Shown here piece by piece: positions 49,137-59,918 of a DNA stretch of 64,000 nt; the stretch's first letter is position 1, and each line of letters starts with the position of its first letter. This stretch comes from Branchiostoma floridae (taxonomy: Eukaryota > Chordata > Leptocardii > Amphioxiformes > Branchiostomatidae), in the NCBI RefSeq assembly GCF_000003815.2, contig NC_049981.1, positions 25,843,836 through 25,907,835 on the forward strand, in the 5' to 3' direction. The notes below the pieces were generated by a model. The model saw nothing but the letters and a program-made list of their open reading frames with translations, did no database searches and was not told the origin of the DNA. Both the position numbers and the translations under genes were made by a program.

Positions 49137-51174
49137 ATATTTGTTAACTGATGCGTCGTTCACAATGCACCGGTGCCTGTAGGAATGATGTAGCCCCGGC
49201 CGGGGTCTGAAGCTACAGATTAGTCTCCACAATTCCGTAATTGCGGAGAGGAGAGAAGAGACTCGGGAGCTATATTACGGCTGGATACCAGGCTAGTTGA
49301 AGTAAATGGCAGCCTCTTGTTATCGCGTGTCAGATAGTAACACGCACCACATACACATGTATCAGTAGGAGATTCGAGAGCCGAAATCCTGGATAGGCGT
49401 TTATCCCGTCATTACAATGTGTTGTCACGGGAGGCTAGACCTAGATAAGCTATAGAATTTACAAGCAATCCTTTCAGCGTAATTAGCGATCTTAAGCGAT
49501 GTATGCTTTAGCTCCAACAAATCGCTTTTAAGATGGAAACGTGTTATTTTCGTCGCGGACTTCCATGACTGAAACCTCCAGAACTTTCATTGATATGCAT
49601 CTATTGACGGTTCTAATGAAAATGCAATCGAGACCATGTATGGGAAAAGAACGGGAGAAGCGGATCGCGTGTGGATGACTTACGGAAGGAGGCTGCATGA
49701 AATGTGGGAGAGAGTGGCGGAAAACAAGTCATGATTACAGATATATTGAAAGCTAAAGCTGCTCACGCGAGTTGTGCCAAAGATGAACCTGTAATCTTCG
49801 TCTCCGACACGTAATAGGCTGTTCTAGGACGATTTGTTCCTTGCGTGGTCGTAGAACGAAATGACACACAGCCGGTAACTCGTGCATTCGTATTGTACGA
49901 CGTCCTAGGACGAATGCCATCGTGACCGTGACTTAAATCTAGACAGAAGTATTTCAACTAGAAAGGCCGACATTTGCTTAAGAGCAAATACAGCATATTT
50001 CAGCCATACCCCTTCCCACGCAACATTGGACTGTTCCAAATCACCCCTGCGCAAAAATGGAACATCCTCTTAACAGTACATTATCCCCCAAAGTGGACTG
50101 GTATTGTGAATTGATTCCAGGTAAAAACAGAGCTTGCTTCTATTTTTTCAGAAAATGACAATAATCACACCTTCCATTCAGAAAATTTTCATCATGACTG
50201 AAAATTGTTGAATGACTTCATGTAATGTCATTAACAATTTTCAGTACGATAACTAGGTGTAAGTTTAAAAAAGTATAAGCTCCTTGTGATGTGGGTACAT
50301 TTATTATTGCAGTGAACTTTTTTTATTCAAGTAGGGCATACGGTTTAATAATTATCAAGCAGGTGCAGGTACTGTAGGAGCGTTTGTTTTCTTCAAGCTG
50401 TAAAACTGTTAAACTGTTTTACTTTGTATGCAATCAGCCATCAAGCCTATTCTTATTTTAGTTTAACAACTTCCTGCCAGACCCGGAAGATACGATTGAA
50501 CCTTGTTCGAGGATTTATTTTCGTCTGTTTGGTCAGTCTGTTCATACCCTGGCGCTGAGAGTGTTTTATTGGGCTGAAACTCTGGCAGTTTAAAGTTACT
50601 TACAATTTAAATGTTCAAAGTTTATGTCAAACAACAACAGCACTAGGAAATGTGGCCACTATAGACAGGTGGTCACTATAGAGAAAATGCTGATCTATTG
50701 ACTAGGAGCCATACGTTACACATGATTTCAGTACACTGATCATTAATCATATAAACATTGCACAGGTAAGCCAATTGTTTAGATGTACAATTAAGTTCAA
50801 ATAATTCTGAAGAGAAATATTGATGAGAAAATAATCATTCTCGCCACTGTCTAACTTATAATTACGTATCAAAACTAAACGCAGATTTTCTAACTAACGC
50901 ACCTTTCGCCGACTTCATCAAAGGACCGCCGGCTATCAATCAAACACGGCTGTTGATTAGACTTAGAGTTTCAAACAGTCATGTGCTGTGTGCCAGTTGA
51001 CAGCGAACTTCATGCTACGTGATGTTTTACATTGCTTGGACCTTCTTTGCTACAGCGGTGCTTCTACAAAATATTTAGACTGTAACACTGAGTCCCTTCT
51101 TGAAACATGTCCGTGGGAATATCAGCGAGGCGGCGACGTAGGGATATCAGACCATCAACAAACGTCGCACGGCG
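49137..51174. other. Intergenic; no gene seen
   Basis: No gene or RNA feature seen. Near 49190-49298 an end-like TGGATACCAGGCTAG resembles the small MITE at 59822 but lacks a matching left end. Confidence 0.4.
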
Positions 51175-53210
51175 GCTAACGGCGCAGCGAAGATACTAGC
51201 GCTATAAATAAGCGCTTCAACTAAGGATGGCAACCCGTACAATATTTTTGTATACTGTTGAGCTAAGTAAAGTTTGTTGTTTATGAGGTTTTAGTTGTCT
51301 TTGAAGCTTTGACCCGAAATATTTTAAAGTCAAAGTGGTGAAGAGAAGTAAGTGACTGCTACGATTATCGTAGATATGGCCCTAAAAAAACTGATAAAAG
51401 AAGCCTTCTCAATAGTCTAAAATGCAAGAGCTTCCGGGGGGGCTTCGCCCACCTGGGTCCCCCCACAGTGGCCCTGCCCCTGGACCCCGCCAGGGACATT
51501 CGGCGGCCCCCGGACCCCTGTCCGACGCTTTGAAAAAATCCTGGCGAGAAGTCTGTACGGCCTGAGTCTTCAAGTTAACGTATTGTGTGGTCCCGCTTAT
51601 GAATATTAATTAGCCTTCGCTTTCCTCTTCGCTGATTGGCTGAATCATTAATTGAATTAACTCTTCCTGCCGGCTAGACGCAGGTGCAGATGTCGGCTCT
51701 GTGGGGTGAACGTCCGAAAGGTCATGGCATGGAGAACGAAAGAAAACCAATTTCCCCTAAAAAAAGTGCTGTAATTAAGCCTTTTACAGTCCTTTATGCC
51801 AAAAATTTTACTTGGATCATTTTACCAACTATCTTATGCCTATCTATACCAAATGTTACTCATACCAGGGTACAGGGGTGCAAAATATACCGTTATAAGA
51901 CCGTCAACAACAGTCGCACGGAGCTAACAGCGCAGCGAAAATACCATCGCTAGCGTTTCAACTTCGGATAACAAGTTATAAGTACTGTTGAACTCAGTAA
52001 CGTTAAAGTTTGTTTTTAGTTGCCTTTGACGGTTTGACCTGAAATAGTGTTACGCTAAACTCCTGAAGAGAAGTTAAGTGACTGCTGCGATTATCATAGA
52101 TATGCCCCTAAGAACTGATACAATATAAAGCCTTCTGAATAGTCTAAAATGCGAGAGCCTTAGGTGGGCTTCGCTCCCCCTGGCGGGAACACTGCTATAT
52201 ACGGGATCATGAGGCCCCGCTTATGAATATTAATTAGCCTTTGGCCTCCTCTACGCTGATTGGCTAGGTCTTTGATTCAATTAACTCTCCGGCTGACGCG
52301 CACAGGTGTGGCTCTGTGCGGGGTCACGGAAGGTCACGTCAGGAGGCCAAAAGAAAACATATTTCCCCTCAGAAAAGTGCCAAAATTAATCATTTTAAAG
52401 TTGTTTATGTCAAAAATTTTACTTGAATCTTGTTACCAAGTATCTAATGCCTATCTATACCAAATTTCAGGTCATTTAATTGTAATACCAGGGTACAGGA
52501 GCCAAAAGTGTCCTTTTTTGGTCAAAAATTGGCCAAAAATCGCAAAAATAAGCATTTTGTTGCACTGTACACCAAAAGTGTTATTGAATTTATATGAAGG
52601 GATTATCAAGGCACATCTGTGTCAAATTTCAGCTCATTCGGTTGCAATACCAAGGTACAGGAGCCAAAAGTGTCCCTTTTTGGTCAAAAATTGGTCAAAA
52701 AATCGCAAAAATAAGCATTTTGTTGTACTGTACACCAAAAGTGTTATTGAATTTATATGGGGGCATTATCAAGGCACATCTCTGTCAAATTTCAGCTCAT
52801 TTGGTTGTAATACCAGGGTACAGGGGCCAAAAGTGTCCTTTTTTGGTCAAAAATTGGTCAAAAAATCGCAAAAATAAGCATTTTGTTGTACTGTACACCA
52901 AAAGTGTTATCGAATTTATATGGGGGCATTATCAAGGCACATCTCTGTCAAATTTCAGCTCATTTGGTTGTAATACCAGGGTACAGGGGCCAAAATATAC
53001 AGTTTTGGTCTAAAATTGACCAAAAAATCTCAATAAAATCATTTTAGAGGCAGATATGAAAAAACTGAGAAAAAAGCATCAAGGTATTGGCCCATTCTAC
53101 CCCTGTGCCAAATTGCAGGTCATTCGGTCCAGGAACGGCGGAGATGAATCACTTTGAAGATTTGACAGGAGAAAGAAGAAGAAAGAAAGAAGAAACATGG
53201 TTACCATGTG
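51175..53210 (+). repeat. Composite repeat: ~0.7-kb unit duplicated, 162-bp satellite inside, GAA tail
   Basis: A unit beginning near AGCGAAGATACTAGCGCT (51185) and running to the GGGTACAGGGG near 51875 recurs from about 51920. Shared order: AAGTGACTGC, ACGATTATCxTAGATATG, TAGTCTAAAATGC, CTTATGAATATTAATTAGCC, CTATCTATACCAAAT. Copy 1 has a GC-rich island (51430-51535). The second copy runs into 3.5 tandem units of about 162 bp (52440-53010). The end is a GAAAGAAGAAGAAAG stretch (53162-53198). Probably a non-autonomous mobile element or satellite; type unresolved. Confidence 0.8.
52440..53010 (+). repeat. Tandem repeat, period about 162 bp, about 3.5 copies
   Basis: GGTCAAAAATTGGTCAAAAA, then ATCGCAAAAATAAGCATTTT and CACCAAAAGTGTTAT recur at 52520, 52680 and 52845, with a degraded last copy near 53000. 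A long plus-strand frame (52260-52877) exists because the unit length keeps frame in part; it is repetitive, not a gene. Confidence 0.9.
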
Positions 53211-53670
53211 CGTTATCGCTGCCCAGTTGCCGTTCTCATGATACATTTTAGTATATGAAATCACGATCTTCTCTTATCTACGAAACTCCGGATCCAAGTT
53301 AGCATTAAGGTGAAAAATTGCAGCAAATTCTCATCTGAACAAATTGTCTACAGAAAACTCTCATCTGTAACAGTGTGGGCTGGATGCTGGGGGCGGTGTC
53401 TGGTACGATAAGCGATGACTCTTCCATTTTATCTGCCCCTGCCCACACATCTTCCTATTTACCAGAGTAGGCCCGAAAAGAATGGACCGACTTGACTCCG
53501 GGTCTTCTGGTCAATGCATGGCGTCTGACGGCAAATCTTCCCCTTATCATGTCTGACGTGGTGGATTGACTCGTGTATCAATAAGGCATTTCCACTAGGT
53601 ATGGAGACCGCTGAGTGACCGATCAGCGACTGGTACCGTTTAACGATCGGTAACATTTAATGGTCGCTAT
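53211..53670. other. Intergenic; no gene seen
   Basis: No feature seen between the composite repeat and the second hAT-like element. Confidence 0.4.
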
Positions 53671-54540
53671 TAGGGCTGGGTATCGGTACACTGTACCGGT
53701 ACAAAACCGGTTTTTCTTCTTGGACCGGTCCGAAAAAACCGGACCTGAAAAAAATCTGTGGACCGGATGTTGGACCGATTCGAAAATTCACGTCAGTAAC
53801 AGGCTATTGCTACATGCGATCTTCTGTCCAATACCAAGACTAATCATATTTTACGGCCAAACAGAGCTGCTACATGCAGCTGTAAATGATATCTCGAAAG
53901 TTAAAACGGTTAAAGGATGCGTCAATAGACGGAGATGTGAGTTTAGGTAGTTTTGAGTAAGTGCCAACAGTGGCTAGCCTACAACTTTGATAAGTGGCTA
54001 GTGATGCGAAACATGTACATACTTGCACTGGCGTAAATTTACAGTTGTCTAACTCGGGAACAAAAATGACAACCAAGTTAACCGCAAATCAAGTTACTTA
54101 TATTTGTCACTCCCTTTTGCCCATAGTCAGCTTATTTCCTTGAGCTTGAATAACCTAAATCCACCATACAACGACAACAACGCGCAGCAAAACAAACGCG
54201 ATCATTTTGATTCAGGCAAAAGAACCTGTGTTTATTTTTTCCAGATAAGTAAGAGTATGTCTCAAAGTAAAAAAAGTGGTGTATTGTTACATATCCGTTT
54301 CCTTCCTGCATATGAGTTGTTTGGGTATAGATAGCTATCATGTCCATCTACAGTTTAAACACTCATACTATCTAGTCCTAGAGACCTGTGTTTAAATCTA
54401 GCTCTCCAAAATTTCATATGCATGACATAGTACTGCTGTTCTACTATAATCAGGTCCAGGTTCAGGTCCGGACCTGGACCTAATCCTTTGGACCTGAACC
54501 GGACCTGGACCTGAATTTTCTGTACCGGTACCCAGCCCTA
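53671..54540. mobile_element. 870-bp hAT-like non-autonomous element with 8-bp target duplication
   Basis: Ends TAGGGCTGGGTATCGGTAC and GTACCGGTACCCAGCCCTA are inverted copies with one mismatch. GTCGCTAT flanks directly on both sides (53663-53670 and 54541-54548). It shares terminal blocks with the 426-bp element at 48703 but has a longer interior (about 53800-54440) with no transposase frame. Confidence 0.92.
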
Positions 54541-54548
54541 GTCGCTAT

Positions 54549-56258
54549 GATTCGTCGAATATGAGCCCTGATGTAAACGAGTGATTTGAAGAGACAGCAA
54601 AACAGAAGAAAAACTTTCAGAATGTGATCATTCGTTAACGAAATTTGTTTGAACTAACGTCCAAGCCGGCTTTAAGCACGGAGAATGATCCGGATAAATG
54701 ACAGTTACCAGTGAGGAATTTGGGTAGTCCAAGCAGATATGGCAATCGGTCTTGTTTCTAGCCTAATTAGTTGCGTTCAGGTTTTCTGTTTGCATTCCTT
54801 GTGCGAAGAGATGCGCCATTATATAGTAACCAAACTGGCTACATCAGCTTGTAGACTAAGTTTTTAGTCGCTCACCGATCGGAGCATCAATGGAAAGGCG
54901 CTGGGAAGGTCAGAGCTGATAGTGAAGAGGTCTGCCGTACTGTCTCGCAGAGTAGATGATCGTATGGAGATAAGGCGCTGCTCGCCATCGCTACAAGCGT
55001 GAACAATAGTTTTCCGCTGACACTAAATATTCTGGTTTGAAAGCCGCTGCTTATAGATTAGATCATTTCAGTTACACCATCATAAATCGTTCCTTCTCCA
55101 CTATACACATTGAACATGACTGATACACTAGTAGTACGGCAAAGATTGCGCTGGTCACTCTCCGTATAATACTTATCTACATACACCAACTCAAGTCAGA
55201 GACACAATAGCTATAAAGCCAGGTTCCACAGACAGATATTGTAGTAAGATAGAACGTACGGTAGGAGGTATTTTGTTGTGTAGAAAAACTGACTAATGGG
55301 TTGTTACCTTCATGAATGATAGAGGTATTGTTTTTGTAGTGTCTGCCTGTCTATTACGTACATGTATGTGCTTCCGGACATTTGTAAGAACCCCTGGGTG
55401 GATTGTGATGATATTTGGTATACGGGAACTGTAGGTTTTAGAAAACTAACGACTTGGGGGCCCCTGGTGTGTGACTGTGGTACTGCAGCAGAACGTCTTT
55501 TTTTTGTATCTTTTTGTCCTGGTGTGTTACGATCTTTTAAAAAAATTCGGATTTTTCTTCTTCTGCTATGTATGTGTACCTTATCATTGTCACATTTATA
55601 TCTTTCTTCTGACCATAAATCGTGATCATGGCTTGTTAAAAACAGGAAGTGGTAATGCTGGACGTTCCGTAGCAGTACCATGAAACGCCGCTTGGGGCCC
55701 AAAATACATTCAATTGCGGTCTCATCAAGACCTACCCACATGACGGCCAAATAACAAGACAATTCATTATGGCCTTCTGATCTATAATGTCCACTCACAG
55801 ATTCACGCACACACACGCCAGTAGTCATCAGCACGTATCGTCTGCAGAAGCTGCGGCGGACAAGTCTAGTCCTCGTCACACTATCACGGAGAAGTTTGGG
55901 ATCCACGCAACTAGCCTGAAAGGTCAACAACTCCTAGGGCATTAGTCTTGGATTGACAGCTCAGATCGGCGAAGCGCTCAGCGCGCGGTGAAAAGTGCAC
56001 AGGGGTCGTCGGGGAATATAGCAGGGTTCTGTCTTGCTGACGTGGGTTGGTGTAAGGTCATGTACAGATAAGACTCGCGGCTTTCAGCGCTGTTCTGATA
56101 GCAACAAGACATGCTGGCTGAGATACTGCAGTTCAAGGGAGACAGGAGTACCGAAGGTTTCTGATCACAGCGATAACGCCTTGTAGCACCACCTACATGT
56201 ACATCATACATGCATATTGGTGTATCTACGTACACATCATTTCTTGTATAAAAGATGT
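54549..56258. other. Intergenic; no gene supported
   Basis: The minus-strand frame 55310-55930 (206 codons) is the longest. It has no domain I recognise, AT-rich codons and likely repeat content (CTCATCAAGACCTACCCACA near 55722), so I do not call it a gene. Confidence 0.4.
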
Positions 56259-56428
56259 TAATCTCCAAGCAGNNNNNNNNNNNNNNNNNNNNNNNNNNNN
56301 NNNNNNNNNNNNNNNNNNNNNNNNNNNNNNNNNNNNNNNNNNNNNNNNNNNNNNNNNNNNNNNNNNNNNNNNTCCTTCCCCAGCTTATGTTACTGTTTTA
56401 TGCCACCGAAGGAATCTGCTTGGAGTTA
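56259..56428. mobile_element. CTCCAAGCAG-family MITE interrupted by an assembly gap
   Basis: TAATCTCCAAGCAG runs straight into the N block, and the far side ends in TGCCACCGAAGGAATCTGCT followed by TGGAGTTA. The right end closely matches that of the element at 59451-59628. A near-match AAAAGATGT / AAAAAATGT flanks it. Confidence 0.7.
56273..56372. other. Assembly gap, 100 N
   Basis: Exactly 100 N, the usual placeholder for a gap of unknown size. It lies inside a MITE. Confidence 0.99.
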
Positions 56429-56807
56429 AAAAAAATGTACGGTATTAGAATATTGTAAATCGCGAAAAAACCAAACAGAATTTTCTACATACTCTTTAAT
56501 ACATACCATAAATATTTGGGACGAAAAGACAATGAATGCGACAAATATCATTTTATATACATTTAAATTGACAAAGAAAATTGGAAGGCAATCCTCATAC
56601 CTCATTTTGACCCTTCGAGTTTCCCAGACAAATAAACAGCATTGTTTTTACAGAAACACCAACAGACAGACACACAGATAGGCAACCCCAAACCAATCCC
56701 TTGATCAAAATGAATCATGGTCATGCACTTGAAAACTACCAGTAGTGCCTATAGTTCTTTTGTGAGTCCTCCTACTGCTCATTTACCTTTATTTATCTAT
56801 TTGTTTG
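56429..56807 (-). other. 3' flank of the zinc-finger gene
   Basis: AT-rich, probably partly 3' UTR. AATAAA on the minus strand (56788-56793) lies about 15 bases after the stop. Confidence 0.45.
56788..56793 (-). promoter_or_regulatory. Candidate polyadenylation signal of the zinc-finger gene
   Basis: AATAAA on the minus strand about 15 bases beyond the stop codon ending at 56808; further AAATAAAT-like matches follow. Confidence 0.35.
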
Positions 56808-58591
56808 TTAGTTTGTTTGTTTATGTCGACACGTCATGTGCTGTTTTAGGTGGTCTTTTCTCGCCGTGGCAAAGTCGCAGGTGGAACAGCGGAACGGTTT
56901 CTCCCCCGTGTGAGCCCGGATGTGCGCCTGGAGGCGCGAGTTGTCCACGGTGGAGTACTCGCACATGTTACACTTGAAGGGCTTCTCCCCAGTGTGCCGC
57001 GTCATGTGCCGGACGAGATGGAACTTCCTCACCGCCGCGTAGTCACAAAACTCGCACTTGAACTTCCTTTCTGGTTTCACGGGCGCGTGTTTCGCCATGT
57101 GCCCTTGGAGGTGGTGGCGCCGACTAGCGGCGTAATCGCAAAGTTCACACCTGTACGGCTTCTCCCCCGAGTGCGTTCTGCGGTGGTTTGTCAGGAGGTC
57201 CTTCGTGACGGGCATGTACCCACACTCCTCGCACATGAACGGACGGTTCCCCNNNNNNNNNNNNNNNNNNNNNNNNNNNNNNNNNNNNNNNNNNNNNNNN
57301 NNNNNNNNNNNNNNNNNNNNNNNNNNNNNNNNNNNNNNNNNNNNNNNNNNNNNNNNNNNNNNNNNNNNNNNNNNNNNNNNNNNNNNNNNNNNNNNNNNNN
57401 NNNNNNNNNNNNNNNNNNNNNNNNNNNNNNNNNNNNNNNNNNNNNNTTTACTCAAGTTTTCTTCCACTTCGTGAGGTAGTCGCAGACGGGACACTGCAGA
57501 AGTCCAATCTTGCCGTGTTTCTCAAGATGGTCCGTGATGTCGTCATTTTTCTCCCTCTCCAAGTCGTCCGGGTCTGACTGTGAGTGTCTCCTGCGCATGT
57601 GGATGTTCAGCCCGCGATGCGTACCGGCCGAAAACGAACAGAGGGAGCACTTGGCGCTTCCCTCCGAGTGGTGGCGCTGCAGGTGCACCTCAAGACGCTG
57701 CTGAGACTTGGCCTTAAAATCACACCTGTCGCACCCGAAGGACGCCACGGGCTGCACATGTTGACGCCAGTGTTCTCCCTCATGCGTCTTCATGTGGTAC
57801 TGCAAGGCTGTTTTACTGTGTGTCGCGAAGTTGCACCATATGCAAACGAACTTCTGCACTGTGTCTTTCCCCATTAGTTTTTCATTTTCCTCCTCTCTCT
57901 GCACGACCATAATATCCCCTTCAAAATCCGTTTCAACGCACGTCGTCTGCGTATCGTTTGCCATTGTGGGGCGATAATTTCGAATTCCTACGACTTTTTC
58001 CGTGCTTTCTGTGTGCAGTTGAATCTTCAGGCCTGTATCTCCCTCTACAGGGTCGCTCTCTGTTCGGAGAGACAGGGTTTGACTTGATGTTTTCAATTGT
58101 GTCGCTAGATGACGCTCCAGGCCATGCCAAATGCGAGTCACACATTGAGGACAGTCCTGACACTGTTGTCGGGACTGATACAATGCATCGAGATCATCGT
58201 CCCGTCGCATTTCATTGTTCGGATGCAACGGGCGACATTCTTTCAATTGTTTCTTACTGACGTCGGTGGTACAAAAAAGTGTCGCATTGGAGTGTATGTC
58301 CGGTTTGTTGCGGGTATCAACTCCGTTTGATACGTCTGCCGTAAGTTGTATTGCTGATAGCACATTGTTGTTCTCAGTGACTCCCTGGTTTAGCGCCCTT
58401 TCGAGCTGTTGATCGGTTCGGTCGTCGCTCTGTCGCTGTAACGTGATAGCATCACTCTTGCACTTTATGTTGACCGACCCTGACCCAAGCCCCGCAGAAC
58501 GCTGTTCAGGAATTACTGTAGATGGTTCGGCCGTCATCGGAGATTTGTGGGCATCTGTCAGTAACGTTGGCCCTACCCTTGCTGCTTCCAT
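56808..58591 (-). CDS. Multi-C2H2 zinc-finger protein, interrupted by a gap and an apparent frameshift
   Basis: Start chosen at 58591 (MEAARVG) because CTTGCCCAG|G just upstream (exon from 58630) looks like an acceptor; the longer frame to 58657 runs into the presumed intron. The first 379 residues hold a polar N-terminus, one degenerate finger (C147, C150, H156, H161), three fingers (from C250, C287 and C315), an acidic spacer and the start of a fourth (C367, C370, CDYLTKWKK). A TGA then follows in frame, but a one-base shift restores the finger text LSK before the gap. After the gap come five fingers linked by TGEKP-type linkers, then a short C-terminus. 195 bases between the intact parts would fit about two fingers. 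A nuclear DNA-binding role is inferred; the exact orthologue is not recognised. Confidence 0.82.
57253..57446. other. Assembly gap, 194 N
   Basis: Inside the finger array. The non-round length suggests an estimated gap size. Tandem finger-coding DNA is a common cause of assembly breaks. Confidence 0.99.
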
Positions 58592-58630
58592 TGTTTGTTT
58601 GTTGTTGAGTGTCCTCACAAGGTTTTTTTC

Positions 58631-59441
58631 CTGGGCAAGAAAGAAGCAAGAAAACATGAAGCAATCCGACAGTAAGACAATGGCTACTGTAGTGTTCTAG
58701 TTAATACATACGCACCTTTACATTGTAACGTTACAGTATTATGATGCATGTGTTGTAGGTGCCTCTTTCGATGAAGATATGTGTGACAAAGTGAATTCGA
58801 ACATAGACCCGAACTTTGAACATTGAATCAAGGAGTTTAAAACATCTCCTTGATTGAATTCATATTTATCAAGAGGCAAGTGCTTCGTGTCCAGAGTGTA
58901 AATGTATATACGGCTTCGGGATTTCCATTACTGTGCACTAGGTGACTGTAGCGCTGTCGCGAATTCTAAACCACCGCGAACACTCGAGCTCCATGTATCG
59001 GCCCTGCCGCGAAACCCCATCCCCGCGATCTTAAATGCATTTACAGTATCAGTCACATGCACGATCGTCCGTACTCTCGAAGCAGAGGTTGTTTGGGAAA
59101 CTTGTGACCTTTTCATATACCGCAGTTTTTGTCATATGCCCTATCATTGGGTAGGGTGGACAACAACAAAAAAACGCGGCATTGATAAGGTCACAATTTT
59201 CCCGCGGCATTATTCAGGAGCATGTTACATGTTTTGAAGTTTGGTTCATCTTATTACATAAAAGCGCGGAACAAAAGACAACACCTTATTGATATTTGTC
59301 GAACCTAATTACGGCTACACGACTGGGGGCTATCTGAGTACTAATAAGTTGGTGACAGGACGATTACCATAACAGCTTGCATAAACAATTTTACGGAACA
59401 TGTATTTTCACAATTCCTACATCATGGATCATCATGGCCAG
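58631..59441. other. 5' side of the zinc-finger gene; no other gene seen
   Basis: Contains the presumed first intron. A hairpin GAATCAAGGAG...CTCCTTGATTGAATTC lies at 58826-58861. Confidence 0.45.
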
Positions 59442-59450
59442 TGGTCTGCT

Positions 59451-59628
59451 TAATATCCAACCAGATCCACGGTGCGTAATGTATAGTATCAAACTTCCCG
59501 TAGGAAAGTACTTGGACCAGTGCAGCACGTCACCGTACTCCGGTGCCTGTTTGACTCCCTTAGCTGACTACACTCCTTGGCAAGCTTTGATACTATCTTA
59601 TGGCACCGTAGGATCTGCTTGGAGATTA
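59451..59628. mobile_element. 178-bp MITE with 9-bp target duplication (CTCCAAGCAG family)
   Basis: TAATATCCAACCAGATCC...ATAGTATCAAA at the left pairs with the complement of TTTGATACTAT...GGATCTGCTTGGAGATTA at the right over about 50 bases. TGGTCTGCT is repeated exactly on both sides (59442-59450 and 59629-59637). No coding capacity. Confidence 0.9.
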
Positions 59629-59821
59629 TGGTCTGCTAACTGGGACACAACAATGTCACTGAAATAGTTTATCTGTGAAACTGTTGCACACAACCGCGGC
59701 ATGACGCTGTCGGATTGTTTTGTTCTGGTACCCTGGCCGCCGATCTATTAAAAGTATGTCATGCCATTGGCAGATTAATTTAATGTATAAGCTGACAGAC
59801 TAAAATGTGCACGTTTAATGA

Positions 59822-59909
59822 TAGCCTGGATACCATACCCCAACCTCAAAATATATCTTTCGTGCACGATAGATACTTGAGATCGGGCTGGGGTTTGGTA
59901 ACCAGGCTA
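59822..59909. mobile_element. 88-bp MITE with 9-bp target duplication
   Basis: The left end TAGCCTGGATACCATACCCC and the complement of the right end TGGGGTTTGGTAACCAGGCTA pair over about 25 bases. GTTTAATGA flanks directly on both sides (59813-59821 and 59910-59918). Its end sequence differs from the CTCCAAGCAG family. Confidence 0.9.
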
Positions 59910-59918
59910 GTTTAATGA

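Noticed and set aside
52260-53013. 205- and 139-codon plus-strand frames
   Set aside because: The frames repeat with the 162-bp satellite and have no domain; repeat-driven.
55310-55930. 206-codon minus-strand frame
   Set aside because: No domain, AT-rich codon use, homopolymer-encoded Lys/Arg stretches and likely repeat sequence inside.
56850-57479. Plus-strand frame over the zinc fingers
   Set aside because: Antisense shadow that crosses the N gap.
57452-58657. Start of the zinc-finger protein at 58657
   Set aside because: The extra 22 residues cross a likely splice acceptor at 58631; the Met at 58591 is preferred.
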